In this document: positions 23,801-37,900 of the stretch, piece after piece
Layout of the letters: each line of letters begins with the position of its first letter
How positions within the stretch are numbered: the first letter of the stretch is position 1
NCBI GenBank assembly: GCA_947623455.1
Contig: OX392527.1
Location: forward strand, 30,248,201-30,312,200
Source of the DNA: Mimachlamys varia
Lineage: Eukaryota > Mollusca > Bivalvia > Pectinida > Pectinidae
Reading direction: 5' to 3'
DNA length: 64,000 nt
Notes under the pieces: generated by a model
The model's database searches: none
Told to the model about the DNA's origin: nothing
Seen by the model: only the letters and a program-made list of their open reading frames with translations
Position numbers and translations under genes: made by a program

Positions 23801-25150
23801 AGATGAGGGTATTATGACCTTGTGATGTTTCCTAGTGTATGTAGATGAGTGTGTTATGACCATGTGATATTTCCTGGTGTCTGTAGATGCGGGTGTTATG
23901 ACCATATGATTTTTCCTGGCGTCTGTAAATGAAAGGATTATGACTGTGTAATGTTTCCTGGCGTCTGTAGTTGAGGGTATTATGACCATATGATTTTTCC
24001 TGGCGTCTGTAAATGAAAGGATTATGACTGTGTGATGTTTCCTGTCGTCTGTAGTTGAGGGTATTATGACCATGTGATGTTTCCTGGCGTCTGTAACTGA
24101 GAGTGTTATGACCGGGTGATGTTCCCTGACGTCTGTAGATGAGGGTGTTATGACCATGTGATGTTTCCTGGCGTCTGTAGATGAGGGTATTATGACCATG
24201 TGATGTTTCCTGGCGTCTGTAGATGAGGGTGTTATGACCATGTGATGTTTCCTGGCGTCTGTAGATGAGGGTGTTATGACCATGTGTTGTTTCCTGGCGT
24301 CTGTAGATGAGGGTATTATGACCATGTGATGTTTCCTGGCGTCTGTAGATGAGGGTATTATGACCATGTGATGTTTCCTGGCGTCTGTAGATGAGGGTGT
24401 TATGACCATGTGATGTTTCCTGGCGTCTGTAGACGAGGGTATTATGACCATGTGATGTTTCCTGTCCTCTGTAGATGAGGGTGTTATGACCATGTGTTGT
24501 TTCCTGGCATCTGTAGACGAGGGTATTATGACCTTGTAATGTTTCCTGGTGTCGGTAGATGAGGGTGTTATGACCATGTGATGTTCCCTGACGTCTGTAG
24601 ATGAGGGTGTTATGACCATGTGTTGTTTCTGGGTGTCTGTAGATGAGGGTGTTATGACCATGTGATGTTTCCTGGCGTCTGTAGATGAGGGTGTTATGAC
24701 CATGTGATGTTTCCTGGCGTCTGTAGATGAGGGTGTTATGACCATGTGTTGTTTCCTGGCGTCTGTAGATGAGGGTGTTATGACCATGTGTTGTTTCCTG
24801 ACGTCTGTAGATGAGGGTGTTATGACCATGTGATGTTTCCTGATGTCTGTAGACGAGGGTATTATGACCTTGTAATGTTTCCTGGTGTCTGTAGATGAGG
24901 GTGTTATAACCTTGTGATGTTTCCTGGTGTCTGTAGATGAGGGTGTTATGACCATGTGATGTTTCCTGACGTCTGTAGATGGGGGTGTTATGACCGTGTG
25001 ATGTTTCCTGGTGTCTGTAGATGAGGGTGTTATGACCATGTGATGTTTCCTGGCGTCTGTAGATGAGGGTGTTATGACCTTGTGATGTTTCCTGACGTCT
25101 ATTGATGAGGGTTTTATGAACATGTGATGTTTTCTAACGTCTATTGATGA

Positions 25151-28100
25151 GGTTAATAAGACTTAGTCATGTTTCTTATGAAAACATAATGCCATTAGTA
25201 AAAGGCTATTTTAGATTGAGGGCCTACCATGAGGGTCTACCATAGCCTACCATGGATTCTAGAAAGCCAATATGATATATATGATATACAACCTCCCAGG
25301 TACAGTTGTACGTGTACATATTGCATGTTAATGCCGTATTCACTTCGGAGACGTGTAGAGAACGTAGGTGAGTGTAACCCTGGATATCGAGGATAGAGCA
25401 CCTGTATTAACAGTTTTCTTTAAGTGATAATACCTTCCCAGAAAGTTAGGATCATTTCTTAAACCCGAAATTGTTATCCAAGCAATATATCTTGTATGAT
25501 GTACCAATGTTCTCTTGCTTCCTTCTGACCCAGTCTACCCTAATAACATTGTAATTACATACAGCAAAATGTTGGGGAGACGTTACGTTTCACTTACGTA
25601 TTATTACGTACTAGGTACTCGTTGTCTCTTTCACTCTCACGAAAGGGAATGAAAGAAGATGTTCAGATTGAGAGAGATATAGAGAATTTGTTTACAATAT
25701 ATATATACCAAATGTATTGCTATCTAAGTCCTTGCTAATACTCTTACTTCTGCTTCTTAAATAGTTTAATTGATTGTTAAGATTGACCAAACAAACTGTC
25801 AATAAGCCAAAGCTGAGTACAAAAAAAGGTACTCGTTGTATCCTTTGTCAGAGTAAATACGTCTCCACCAGTATATAAAACACGGTGATGTACTGACACT
25901 CCTCCCAGGTGGATACGTGTGAAGTGGAGGGCTCTAGGTATGACCTCTGACAGGTGAGTCCCCTAGGTCGTTACATTGTCACATCTGACAGAAAGGTAAA
26001 TTAGAGTTAAATGTCAAAGAAGGCCCACCTATGTAACACTAGAGAGGTAGGTTACAGGTAACTATGTGTTATTTGCACATTGAAGCAAAAAAATGTGTAT
26101 TTGGCGACACATACAAAATGTTATCAATAAGACATGGTGTTTAGTGACCTTCATCATAGCTCAAGGCTACTTCACCTTCTTTTCAGGATCAACTTGTCAA
26201 AAAGAGCTACATTGCCTGCTGCTCAATCCCTTTATATCATATTGATTTAATGAAATATTTTGAAATGAAAAAACCGCTAACAGTTACATATATATCTGTT
26301 AGGTTCGGTATAACATTTCTCTCTCGATGGTAACTGTCATTGAAATGCTTAGTTCTGATTCGCTGGTTTTTTCATCAACACTATCTTTATTACGAGTTTT
26401 ACATTTCAGGAAACAATAATTAAACTTATAATCATTTTTTTTCTAAATGTCATATCACTTAAATATTACGAAAACATACACAGTGCCACATATATCTGTA
26501 TCCGCGCATTATCCCGAGAAAGTATTCATATAATTATATACTGCGTTACGTAGTTGTTTTTCCCATAGTTTTCATCTTAGTTTGTCATTATTATAGAGTG
26601 TTGGGTTTTACATTGAATTGAACCTATCTACAATTGAATTGAACCTATCTTTAATTGATTTGAACCAAGGTACAAATAAAACATATCCTTAATTAAATTG
26701 AATCTATCTTCAATCTAATTGCACCTATCTTTAATTCAATTGGAGATAAGTTCAATTGAATTCAAGATAGGTTAAATTCGCCTTATTTGAAGCTATCTTA
26801 TATATAATTGTGCTTATCTCCAATTGAATTGAACATATCTTTAATTGAATTGAACCTATCTTTAATTGAATTGAACCTATCGTCAATTGAATTGTACCTA
26901 TCTTTAATTGAATTGAACCTATCGTCAATTGAATTGTACCTCCTGTCTTTAATTATTTGAAGATAGGTGCAATTACTTTATGTTTATTTGGCGTTCCATA
27001 CTATGGAGGCATGACGTGATATAAAGTGTTTTCAAATCAAATGATTTGATCTACTTAAAAGATCTCAAAAGTAAATACAGAGCGATATGAAATTAAAATG
27101 AAATTACCTTAACGCACATATTACAATGACATGTACGTCTAAAAGTCGCTGGGCTGTTAACCTAAGAATTACCGTAGTTCGAGTCAAATCATGACGCTGT
27201 GTTGCATTCTGGCAAGATACCTGACTACATTATACATTACTTGATCTATGCTAGGCCAACAGTAATGATACTTGATCCGTATACATGCAGTTTAGACAGA
27301 GTGATATATAAATGTTACCGGGGCTCACATTGAAATAATGACTCTAGATATCTATGTATGATTCAAAAGTTTATTGTCATCCATTACAAGACCTGTTGAT
27401 AAAACAAATACAACATACAAATCATGCATATACCTTTACATAGTTAAAGGGAAATAACTCCGTCAACAAACCATATATCTATTGTACATGGACCATTATC
27501 AATGTAACAACTTCTAAATCTTTAGTATGAATTTATGAATATATGTAGTAATTCCAATAGATTATAAGTCCATTTTTTACATAAATTTCATTTCTTATAA
27601 ACCCACACTTTTACTATAACAATTACACAAAAAAATATTGTTCTCACACAAAGATACTATTAAAATTCTACGTACATTCAGGGACGTATATGTCCCTGAT
27701 ACATTCTATAGATAAAATCATAGTACATATACATACATATCTAAAACCATTTCAGAACTAACGAATACTCACCCCACAGCCATGGTGTGGTTTTTTTAAT
27801 TCTTTAATATACAGCATTGTTTCAGAGTTCACCAGGAGCCGTATACATGTATTTAACAATACACAATCTTCGTAACCCCAATTAATTGGATTAAACTGAG
27901 TGAGAGTGCTTTAACTCCCAAGAATATATTACCTTCACCTACTTCCACAGTCAAAGGTGTCAGATATGTTAATAGCTTTATAACAAAACCAGGATGTCAT
28001 AGATGACGATATATCCATGTAGGGCTCATTTAGCCTTGAACATTCTAAGCCAGGGAGGCTCAGTGTATAGGCTTATTTGCAAGTTTGTTTTTTTTAATTG

Positions 28101-28700
28101 AGAATAGTTTTCCGTAAATTACCCATGTTTATGATCAGATGCCCATGTGATCGACACGGACCATCTTCATCGCCTGCATATATATCTTTGCATGGTCAAC
28201 ACTTGGATAATACTTTTGTTCACTGGAAAGGAATCTCATTTAGATAATTTAAGTATTTACATTTCCGATGGTTATAAGTCAAACTTTTGATAAATGTTTT
28301 TTTTTCTTCTGAAAATACGTTTCTTTTTAAATGAGTAGGCAAAGTCTAAGTTTTGCTTACTCTTTTGTATGTATCAAAATATATGACACAAAACAAAAAG
28401 TAGGCAGGGAATAACTAAATATCAACCTTATCATATTATACTTATATTACATGACGTCTTTGCTTTAGCTATATGCTCGTGTGTTCTTGATTCTAATTAT
28501 AATTAGAATACAACATTGTGAAATATTTTATTGTGTGGAAACGTAACTACCACGATAAACAAGGATAACAGATATATCGACATCACTGAGAGAGAGAGAA
28601 TGAAAACAGTTTAATTGATATAAAATTTTAAAGCACACAATGCTTATAGTCGATAGACCGATGTTCCCCTTCTGTGCATCAGGGGGGACAACTCAAAATT
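25151..28700. other. Intergenic, mostly featureless AT-rich DNA
   Basis: No exon-like sequence recognised. It contains a small array at 26617-26965 and a palindrome CAGGGACGTATATGTCCCTG at about 27679. Confidence 0.6.
26617..26965. repeat. ~20-bp array of AATTGAATTGAACCTATCTT
   Basis: About 16 imperfect copies with internal change of orientation: copies near 26745-26770 appear as the complement (GATAGGTTCAATTGAATT-like). Confidence 0.85.
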
Positions 28701-28892
28701 TATCACACTCTCTGACATAGACTACGGAAGCCTGATGACCAGACCGGGAAGTAATTACTTTTGGTGGTCGTGAGTCACGTCCAGTTGTACCGGACTTTCC
28801 GAGGGAAAACACGGATAATGAAAACATGTGTTCATAATCTTTCTGCATTGACAAAGTAAACATCAGTCTCGCTACAGCTCTGATAAAACACC
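28701..28892 (+). promoter_or_regulatory. Likely promoter/5' UTR of the PH-domain gene
   Basis: The interval before the ATG at 28893 is less AT-rich than its surroundings and contains GTGAGTCACGTCC and CCGGAC stretches. No TATA box is evident. The transcription start is not fixed. Confidence 0.35.
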
Positions 28893-28946
28893 ATGGGGTC
28901 GACCGATTCCGAGATCTGTTTTGAAGGACTTCTAGTGAAAGTGGCG
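28893..28946 (+). CDS. PH-domain gene exon 1
   Basis: Encodes MGSTDSEICFEGLLVKVA. Donor GTGGCG|GTAAGT, phase 0. EGLLVKVA joins to KSRNTQNLWCTL of the next exon as a canonical start of a PH domain, which is the main reason for choosing this exon 10.6 kb upstream. Confidence 0.82.
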
Positions 28947-31900
28947 GTAAGTTGTCAAAGTGTCACCCCCTATATACAGGTATACGTAGGGCTCGGTACG
29001 CCTTATTTACTGCTCGAGTTTTCTGGGGAATTCGATCAAAAACAATTTGTCAGGAGTTGATATATCTCAATTAATCTCCATCTGTTGATATTTAGGCCAC
29101 TGACCCGCCCCATCCTGTGTCGTAAAGTTCACATGTTGATATTCCGCTGATGTTTACATACATGTATATTGGCTGGATATTGGGGGTCGTACGTATATGA
29201 TAGGTATAGTATCTTATCACGGGAGCAGTTTGATTAGATGATTATGTTTAGTCAAAACCGTCAAATTATGGGAATCAAGGAATAAGGATATTAGCTATAG
29301 GCATACCTTTTATTAAAATGTAGGTGTATGTTTCTAGATAAATAAAAAACTGACTCCTACAATGTGCATAGTACTGTAGTCAGCTATAGCAAAAGACCGT
29401 GGATATTTTAATTGAACATCAAATTTATGTATTTCATGATAGATGAGTATAAAATTTACTATGACAGGTGAGTACTAGACTGAATGGCATTTAATGATTA
29501 CCTTTATGTGACTATAGTTGAATTATCAAAGGTTGTGTAATTATAATAGACCCATGTAATTCAATACACATTGTAAATATAATTATTACAATTGAGACGT
29601 GTGTTCGTTTCAAGTTCCTGGTTATCTGGATCTGTATGTCAATTATCAGTTAGTGCCCAGGAAATCAGAATACTGTATAGATCACAGGGACATGAGAATT
29701 TTTTATAACTAGTTTTTGACCTAAACTAGGGTATTTAGAGTAATTTTACATGTTTGGGAGGTTTAGATCAATGTTTGATAAAAATGTCCCCTCTGGCCTA
29801 AATGGTCATAAAGGATCCCCAAAACGTTTAAAATTACTATAAACATCCTAGTTTAAGTTCAAAACTAGCTGTTACAAATGATCAGGTCCCTGTGATATAG
29901 ATGTCTCTGTATGAGGTATCTATAGGGTTAATGTTCAGTTTGAAGCTGAGTTAACGTATACCCATGCATATAAAGTATTATGGCCAGGTGAATCAATACC
30001 TTCTGTTTGTAATGATTCATCATTGTAGGTTTTGAGACCTCATTATCCTATGAACTATGAATGACTACTGAAGGTCATTAAAGAGTAACTGTAGTGCAAA
30101 ACCATCTTTTGTGTATGGAAAGATTGGTAAAAAGTAAGTGAGATAATTCACACGAAAAATTATGTTTTGTAAAAATTACGAAGTTTTGACCATTTTTCTA
30201 AATTTCACACCTGAACACAAATCAGAAAATCCCCGATTTTGCCATACGACCGGAAGTGACGTCACAACGGTGACCGCACTGATAGACTTGTGTAGTCAGT
30301 ATATTAAAATTATATGAATCGTATCACAACTTGTTATTTGTATAGAGTCTTCTATTCAAGAATATGACACTTATTATATATCAAGGTTGTATGGAGTTCA
30401 TTAATGACCCTACTGATAATTCCAAGGTGTGGTATGCCCCAGGGGGGCCGTAATTAGTGGTGAGGTGAGGTCGGGAGTTCCACAGGTGAGCGGCACACGT
30501 GGTCATGATCACTCGACCATAAATCAATTACCGCCGGACTCGCTAACATGATTAACAGGTTATTATTTTGTGGAAAAACTTTTAGAGACTTCAAAACATG
30601 CACTTGATATGATTAGGTATTAATTTTCTCATATTTTATTTCGTATAACACCGCTAAAACGGCGTGTGTATTCATTGATGGTCACGTTGATTGCATGCAC
30701 ATATCAGCAGGAACTGATCGTAACATCAGTAAAATGCACACAGACAAATATTTATGCATGTTGGTTGACTGTATAAATGTAAAACTTCGTAGAAACAACC
30801 TCAATAAACACAAGAAAAAGGATATTTGTGTTACTGTAGACCACGGACTTAGATATAATCTTATTCCGTGTATAGACTCGGAACTTCGAAAACCATATAT
30901 TTTATTGGACTTCAAAGAAGAACAGTTAGTAACGTCATATAGAACGACAAGACCAGCCTTTTTATACGTACAATACGATGTACGTATATTGGAAAATAAA
31001 AATATATAACTTTTACCAATGCTTTCGACCTGTATAAGCTGTTTTGACGGGTATCACATTTCGACTTCTTTTGTCCTTATATATGTTTGAGAAATTATAG
31101 GTGTGTATTAAAGTTAACAGCTTTCTATCCATTGATAATTTATTAATGTCTATGCAGTATAAAAAAAAACATTTCAAATCGTGAATATTGTAAAATAAAT
31201 AGAATATGAGCGAAATCCTGATGTTACCTGTCTTCAGGCACATACATCGAAATAGAAATCAAGAACAATGTATTTCGAGTTCTGTTTGAGAAAAAATAAG
31301 ATTAGATCTTTGAAAACCCTTGTGTTTTACTGACAAGAAATGAACATGGAACATCTTTTGAAAATAAGATGACAAGATTACTTAATTGGTTTTAATCACA
31401 GGCACTTGTGGACAGGAGAATAGTCATCTAAATATATAGAAAATTTGCAAAATATGAATAATTAAAATAAAATATATAAACTGACTTAAACATTTTTTTT
31501 ATGTTATTAATCATCTAAAACCATAATGAAAGTAATTGCCAAATTTCAGCTTGATACGTCAAGCGGTTAAATTTCACAAAAAAAGAGTATCTGATAGTCG
31601 ATTTTTTGTTAAATTAAACCGCTTGACGTATCAAGCTGAAATTTGGCAATTATTTTCAATATGGTTTTAGATGATTAATAGCATAAAAAGAAAATTTGAA
31701 AATTCAGTTTTTATATTCTATTTTAATTATCATATTTCGCTATGTTATCTATATATTTAGATGGCTATTCTCCTGGCCACAAGTGCCTGTGGTTTTAATC
31801 CGCATTTTATTCATTTATGTTTTAAAAAAATATGAAAAAAACTGTGATACAGACATACCAGGGACGTATATGTGCATATACGTCCCTGAAACATATCAAG

Positions 31901-34900
31901 CAAGTTTTCAACAGATCGTTTCTCGTTGAATAGAAGAGTCAAACTCGAAATTAAAAAAGTGTCATGTACTTTGTGAGCTGACGGTGGGTAACGGAGATTT
32001 CAAAAGATACACGTGCACTCGATAGTCTATGTTCCAGTCGAGATCTACATGTAACTAGATTTAGAGTACACATTTTGAAGTTATAAAGAGGGGATAATAA
32101 CCGCAGCATACTCAACTATTACAATTTAGTTAACTTTGATAGCCCCCCCCCCCTCTCCAATGTTAATTACTTGCTATTTGAGTAATAAGTTACGTGTGAA
32201 GTTATCGAACTGACCAAGTAGATTATCCCGCTAATCTGATTACGTAATATAATGGACACTAAAATGAGATGTACAATATTCAAAGGTATTATTAGAGGAG
32301 TCACTCTTGAATCATTGGATAAATGATATGTATAACTGACATTATAAATGACACAGAGTATTACAATATGATAGCGCATATATATATGGGTCCATTAAAA
32401 TGAATTTGAACAATCAATAAACACTATATTTATGAAAGAATCAAAATAAAGTTATTTCAATGACGATTTCAGATTATTCTCTCGACCCTCATATTATGGT
32501 ACGTCCCTTAATTTCATTGTATAATACATTTTGAATCATTAATCAACCAGACGTACATATTACTATTATATATAGAGAGACATAGGACCCAATTTCTTGT
32601 GTTCCCGTTGTGACGTCACCAATACGTGTGCACAACTTTTAGCGTTCGCGGTGCGCTTAATTAGCTTGTGGAAAAACAGGTAAAAAACCAAACTTCAACC
32701 TGTCGTAACTTTCTAACCAGTCGGCCGATTTCGATGCGGTTTTCGACAATGTATTAATGCCGACACAACGAGTCTGATCATTTCAGTTTCTATTTGCACT
32801 ACAGTTACTCTTTAAGATCCTGTAATTGTATAATCTCTTTAAATTAAGACGGTGACTAATTGGGAACACTTAATTAGTATTGCAAATCCTACTTGGAGAT
32901 GACACCCATGATTGTAAATACCTGTTGGAGGTCATTGAGGTCAACCATGATTGTAAATACCTATTAGAGGTCATTGAGGTCACACATGATTGTAAATACC
33001 AGGTACCTGTTAGAGGTCATTGAGGTCACACATGGTTGTAAATACCTGTTAGGGGTCATTGAGGTCACACATGATTGTAAATACCTGTTAGAGGTCATTG
33101 AGGTCACCCGTGATTTTAAATTTTTGTTGGAGGTCAATGAGGTCACCTCTGATTGTAAATCCCTGTTGGAGGTCACTGAGGTCACACGTGATCGTAAATA
33201 CCTGTTGGAGGTCATTAAGATCACCCATGATTATAAATCTCTATTGGAGGTCATTAAGATCACCCATGATTATAAATCTCTATTGGAGGTCATTAAGATC
33301 ACCCATGATTATAAATCTCTGTTGGAGGTCATTAAGATCACCCATGATTATAAATCTCTATTGGAGGTTGTTATATGAGATTACCCATGATTATGAATCT
33401 CTGTGGGTGGCCATTGAGTTCACCCATGATTATAAATTTCTGTCGGAGGTCATTGAGGTCACCCGTGATTTTAAATCTTTGTTAGAGGTCAATGAGGTCA
33501 TCCCTGATTGTAAATCTCTGTTGGAGGTCATTAAGATCACCCATGATTATAAATCTCTATTGGAGGTTGTTATATATGAGATCACCCATGATTATAAATC
33601 TCTGTTGGAGGTCGTTATATATGAGATCTCCAATGATTATAAATCTCTGTTGGAGGTCAGTGAGATCTCCCATGATTATAAATCTCTATTGGAGGTCGTT
33701 ATATATGAGATCTCCCATGATTATAAATCTCTGTTGGAGGTCATTGAGATCACCCCTGATTATAAATCTCTATTGGTGGTCATTGAGATCTCCCATGATT
33801 ATAAATCACTATTGGAGGTCGTTATATATGAGATCTCCCATGGTTATAAATCTCTATTGGAGGTCATTGGGATCGTGAGGTCACCTATGATTGTAAATCA
33901 ATGTTGGAGGGAGGTCATTAATGAAATCTCCCATCATAAAATTCTCTCATTCTCTCATGAAATCAAAGGTAACACGATTGTTAATACAATACTGCTTGAT
34001 ATCATATTGCCATGTTATCAAACACACCAAATATCTGAGATTTGGATATGTTTCATTTCATCTCTATCAATCTCATTTCAATAGACCTGTTTGATACCAT
34101 GTGACATGAGAAACATGTATCACATTAGCTAGATTACACAGACTTAGGTGTATGATATCATAAAATAAGTATGTAACAGATAAGAAAAAACCACAGGTCA
34201 AGTAACTGTTGATGGTTATCATAGCCATACATAAAGCAGTGCAGATAACACTATTTACTCGATAATTGAGGAATATTTTGGAAGATAATATAATTTGTGC
34301 AGGATGTTTGTACTACAAATTATGACTAATTTCACTTGTCATATCCCTATTGAGGTGAAGGGAAGTATGGCTGAAACAGATAAACACAGTGATTTGTGTA
34401 CCTCTATCTCATGGAATACTGAAGTACATGTTGACAAACACTACAACCCATAACCCTAATGTTAATTTAACAGATAACCATGGTTCAGGACCTATGTTAG
34501 AGATATGCACATGGAAAAAAATCTTTGTTGATTATCAGATCATCAGGAAATTTCTGAGGAGATTCAGAGCTAACAGCTATATAATTTAATTTTGTTTGAA
34601 ACAAGCTTTTTCATTCGTTTAAAAAACTATATTATCAGCCCATAACATTTCTGTATTTTGTTTATTTCAGGTGAAATATTCAAAGTTGAACTGAGTTACA
34701 TGTATATCCCCTTTAGATTTCCTAGATTTACGTAATGGTTTAAGTAAAATGAGATTATGACGATTGTTCTTTTTTCACCAGAAACATTTCCCGTTACAAA
34801 GCTCATTATAGCCTGTTCGTGACAAGTATTGTTTTTGGGAAACATTGGTTCCTGTCTGTCATATAAACACTGATCATGATGACCATGAAATAGGCATGTA

Positions 34901-37900
34901 TGATAGATATAAATATTTATGTGAATGTTATACTCAGGAACTGTGTATGTCCATGGTGCCACTTACCCAACAGGACGTAAATCTACCAGGAACTGACAGT
35001 TCCTGTCAATATTATAGTTTGTTGTTTGTTCTTTTCTATGTATATCTATGAATAGAAAAAGCAAATGAATACTTCTTACCCCGGTATTGAAAAAAATTAA
35101 CAGGACATGAAGTATTATACACAGGCCATATGTTTTCACATGAATTTCATGTAAAATTATTTTAGTTATTGTACTGAATGTTCATTTCATTATATGGTGT
35201 TCACATGAAACTCATGTGAATTTATAATATAGTTGATTTTACATGCAAATTTTTTCATTCAAATTTCACATGAAAAAAATTGATGTCTTTTGTAACTTTT
35301 TAAAGATAATTAACTCGAGTGAAATAAATAAATTCCATATCCAACAACCACTCGTTGTGTAAACCTCTATTTATTACTTGACGTTGCCCTAAGTTTGAGG
35401 GCTAAATCAAGCAATGAACATTGGGGTTGTCCATAGACAATCTTTTACCATTATTTCATTCTTGTCTGTATATACTTACCAAGGCCAGATCAGTCATTAG
35501 AGGAAGAAGAAATTATATATACACCTACCAATGGGTAATTTGAGTTGAGACCACAATAATAAGATACATGTATCACAAAATCACAATTTGATGTTGCAAT
35601 GTAAGCTATGGCTTGTAAGCTTAAAAAAACTGACTCTGGCAATTGGAAAGAGAACAAAGTTGTTACCTGTGTATTTTTTTATGTCCAGGGGTGTATGATA
35701 AGAAAATTTCACCCTAAGGATCTTTAAATTATAAAACAAAAACTCTGGTCAACAGACCACAGTCATGTCTGCTATTTTGCTTTGGTGGATTTTCCCTATC
35801 TAACATCCGGGGCTTGAACTTTGACCCTTAATCCTTCTCATAATGAGCAAGGAAACTCAACGATCTTTTGGTTGAATGTCCCCCATTTAACGATATATGT
35901 GAGAACATACATGTAGATCTTCAAGTCGTCAAAGTTATAGATAGGATTGAAATGGAATCATTGTTCCTCGCCTGTGTCAACTACACTTTTATAAAGTTTA
36001 ATGATTTTGTTTATCTAACAACGCTTTTAAATGTGTGGAATTTCAAAGTTCTCAAAACAGGAAGAAAACATAGATTTGAGTTTCATGTATGTTACAGGGA
36101 GATTACTCTATATAACCAGCAAAACTGTAACACAGCTAGTGGTACACAATCATACAGTGTTTTCTTGTACATCTTAGTTGTAGATACATCACATGATAAT
36201 ATCTAGGAAGGTATTGGATAAGTACTAAGACTCCCTCCCTTGGTTACGGGAACTATACCTGGCGACGGGCACTTTGATACCTTCTTTGGACCCACCGTAA
36301 AAGTAGAATGACATAGATATGTCAAAAAATGCAACTTTTCACACGGGGAAAGCTTTAAGCTTTAAATTCCTCTTTCATTTCATTATATTTACATTCTGGG
36401 TTGCCTTTGCCTATATATCATTACTAAACCAAATTGTAGTATATCACACTGTATACTACAATTTGCAATCCACATCACATGACATTATTTCTGACGCCAT
36501 GTTGGACTATGTTGTATCAAAGCTTTGCACTCTGCCTCAGATAACATGTACAATGGCTTTGAGTCAATAGCTCAGATGATATTGATTTAAATCAGACTCT
36601 TCCAGTAAAGAAACTCATGGAAAAATGCAGAACGTTTACCAACTTTATCCCAAAGAAATAGATACAGGCATATTTAAAATTATCGGGCGACATTCTATCT
36701 TATCTGTCACCCAAATTGTATTCATATCAGCTGTGTACTACATCTGGTAACAGTTCAATGCTTAATTAAGTGGACTTTTTTCCAAAAATGTCAAGGTTTG
36801 GATTGGTGCCGGACAATAATGGGGATTCTTTTACGGAGGTTGGCTCAACAAGGGACAGTTTTATTGTGTCTCCTGAAAAGGCGACATATAGGGATCACTA
36901 TGTCGGCGGTGTCGGCGGCGTCTGCACCAACAGTTTCCGTGCGATAACTTGAGTTTCATTGGGCCAGTCAAATTGAAACTTCATACAGTGCTTCTTTACC
37001 AAAAGTGCTCGCTTGGGATTGCTTTTCAGGGTCAAAGGTCAAAGGTCAAGGTCACTGTGGCTATGAATAGAAAATCGGTTTCCGTGCGATAACTTGAGTT
37101 TGCTTGGGCCAATCAAACTCAAACTTCATACAGTGCTTCCTTACCAAAAGTGCTCTCTTGGGATTGCTTTTCAGAATCAAAGGTCAAGGTCACTGTTGCT
37201 ATAAATAGAAAATCACTTTTCCTGGGCCAATCAAACTCAAACTTCATACCGTGCTTCGATCCTTACCAAAAGTGCTCGCTTGGGATTGCTTTTCAGGGTC
37301 AAAGGTCAAAGGTCAATGTCACTGTTTCTATTCAACTTGGAACTGATACAATGCATATCCATAGATAGCTCCTAAAAACTTATCTCCCAACTTGCTGCGC
37401 AGGCGACACATCCACTTCCGTGGAATTCTTGTGATGTCCTAAATTTATCCTGTTCCTAATTCCCTTATCAACAGTGCTCTTAAACTTGCGAACAGTCCTT
37501 TAGGATGCCCAGAATATATGTTTTATACTCTCTCTGTTGATGCATAGTACAACCGAGTTTATGTTGGACTGGGAAAAGGTAAATTAGGAGGGACGAATGA
37601 TAGTTCTGATCAGTAGCCCATGATCCCACTAGGGGTATCCCTGTAATAATTTTGATCGATGTAGTTTACTTTGCTTACTACCATGTTTTATTTACTTGAA
37701 AATTTGTTTTCTAACAGGCAAACAGGGTAAGTTACTTAGCAACTAAGTAAACAATGGTCATCTCTATATATTTTATCTGGAATGGCGTCTCTATAATACT
37801 TTTTATCTGGAACTACCAACATCTTGTCTGTGGAAGATTAATTGTAAACTCTTTTAACAATATTTCTTTCCCTTGAGAACTAATTATAACACATTACAAT

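Larger units (their letters stand above)
15340..25150. repeat. 42-bp minisatellite, ~9.8 kb
   Basis: Consensus unit on the plus strand: GTCTGTAGATGAGGGTGTTA then TGACCATGTGATGTTTCCTGAC, exactly 42 bp, about 190 units excluding two inserted 939-bp elements. Variants (GGTGTCGGTAG, GACGTCAATAG, CCTTGTGATG) form blocks that recur in order, showing higher-order duplication: 16801 and 17473 are 672 bp (16 units) apart in the same series. Because 42 is a multiple of three and two minus-strand frames lack stops, minus-strand frames of up to 1076 codons arise automatically (SSTDVRKHHMVITP in one, LIYRHQETSQGHNT in the other). There is no signal peptide, unique N-terminus or splice context, so I treat it as non-coding. 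Confidence 0.95.

Noticed and set aside
21893..25123. 1076-codon minus-strand open frame (and related 310-, 548-, 361- and 399-codon frames)
   Set aside because: Entirely 42-bp repeat units; the frame is open because 42 is divisible by three, a second minus-strand frame is also open, the start is an ATG inside the unit, and there is no unique domain or splice context.
30695..31009. 104-codon frame inside the TTAA-flanked element
   Set aside because: No transposase or other motif, AT-rich chance-like composition, and the opposite strand is also open.
33098..34084. 328-codon plus-strand open frame
   Set aside because: Made of the 39-bp array in an intron; two frames are open at once and the sequence has no domain.
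35868..36206. 112-codon frame in PH-gene intron 1
   Set aside because: No domain, no splice context, composition like the surrounding intron.
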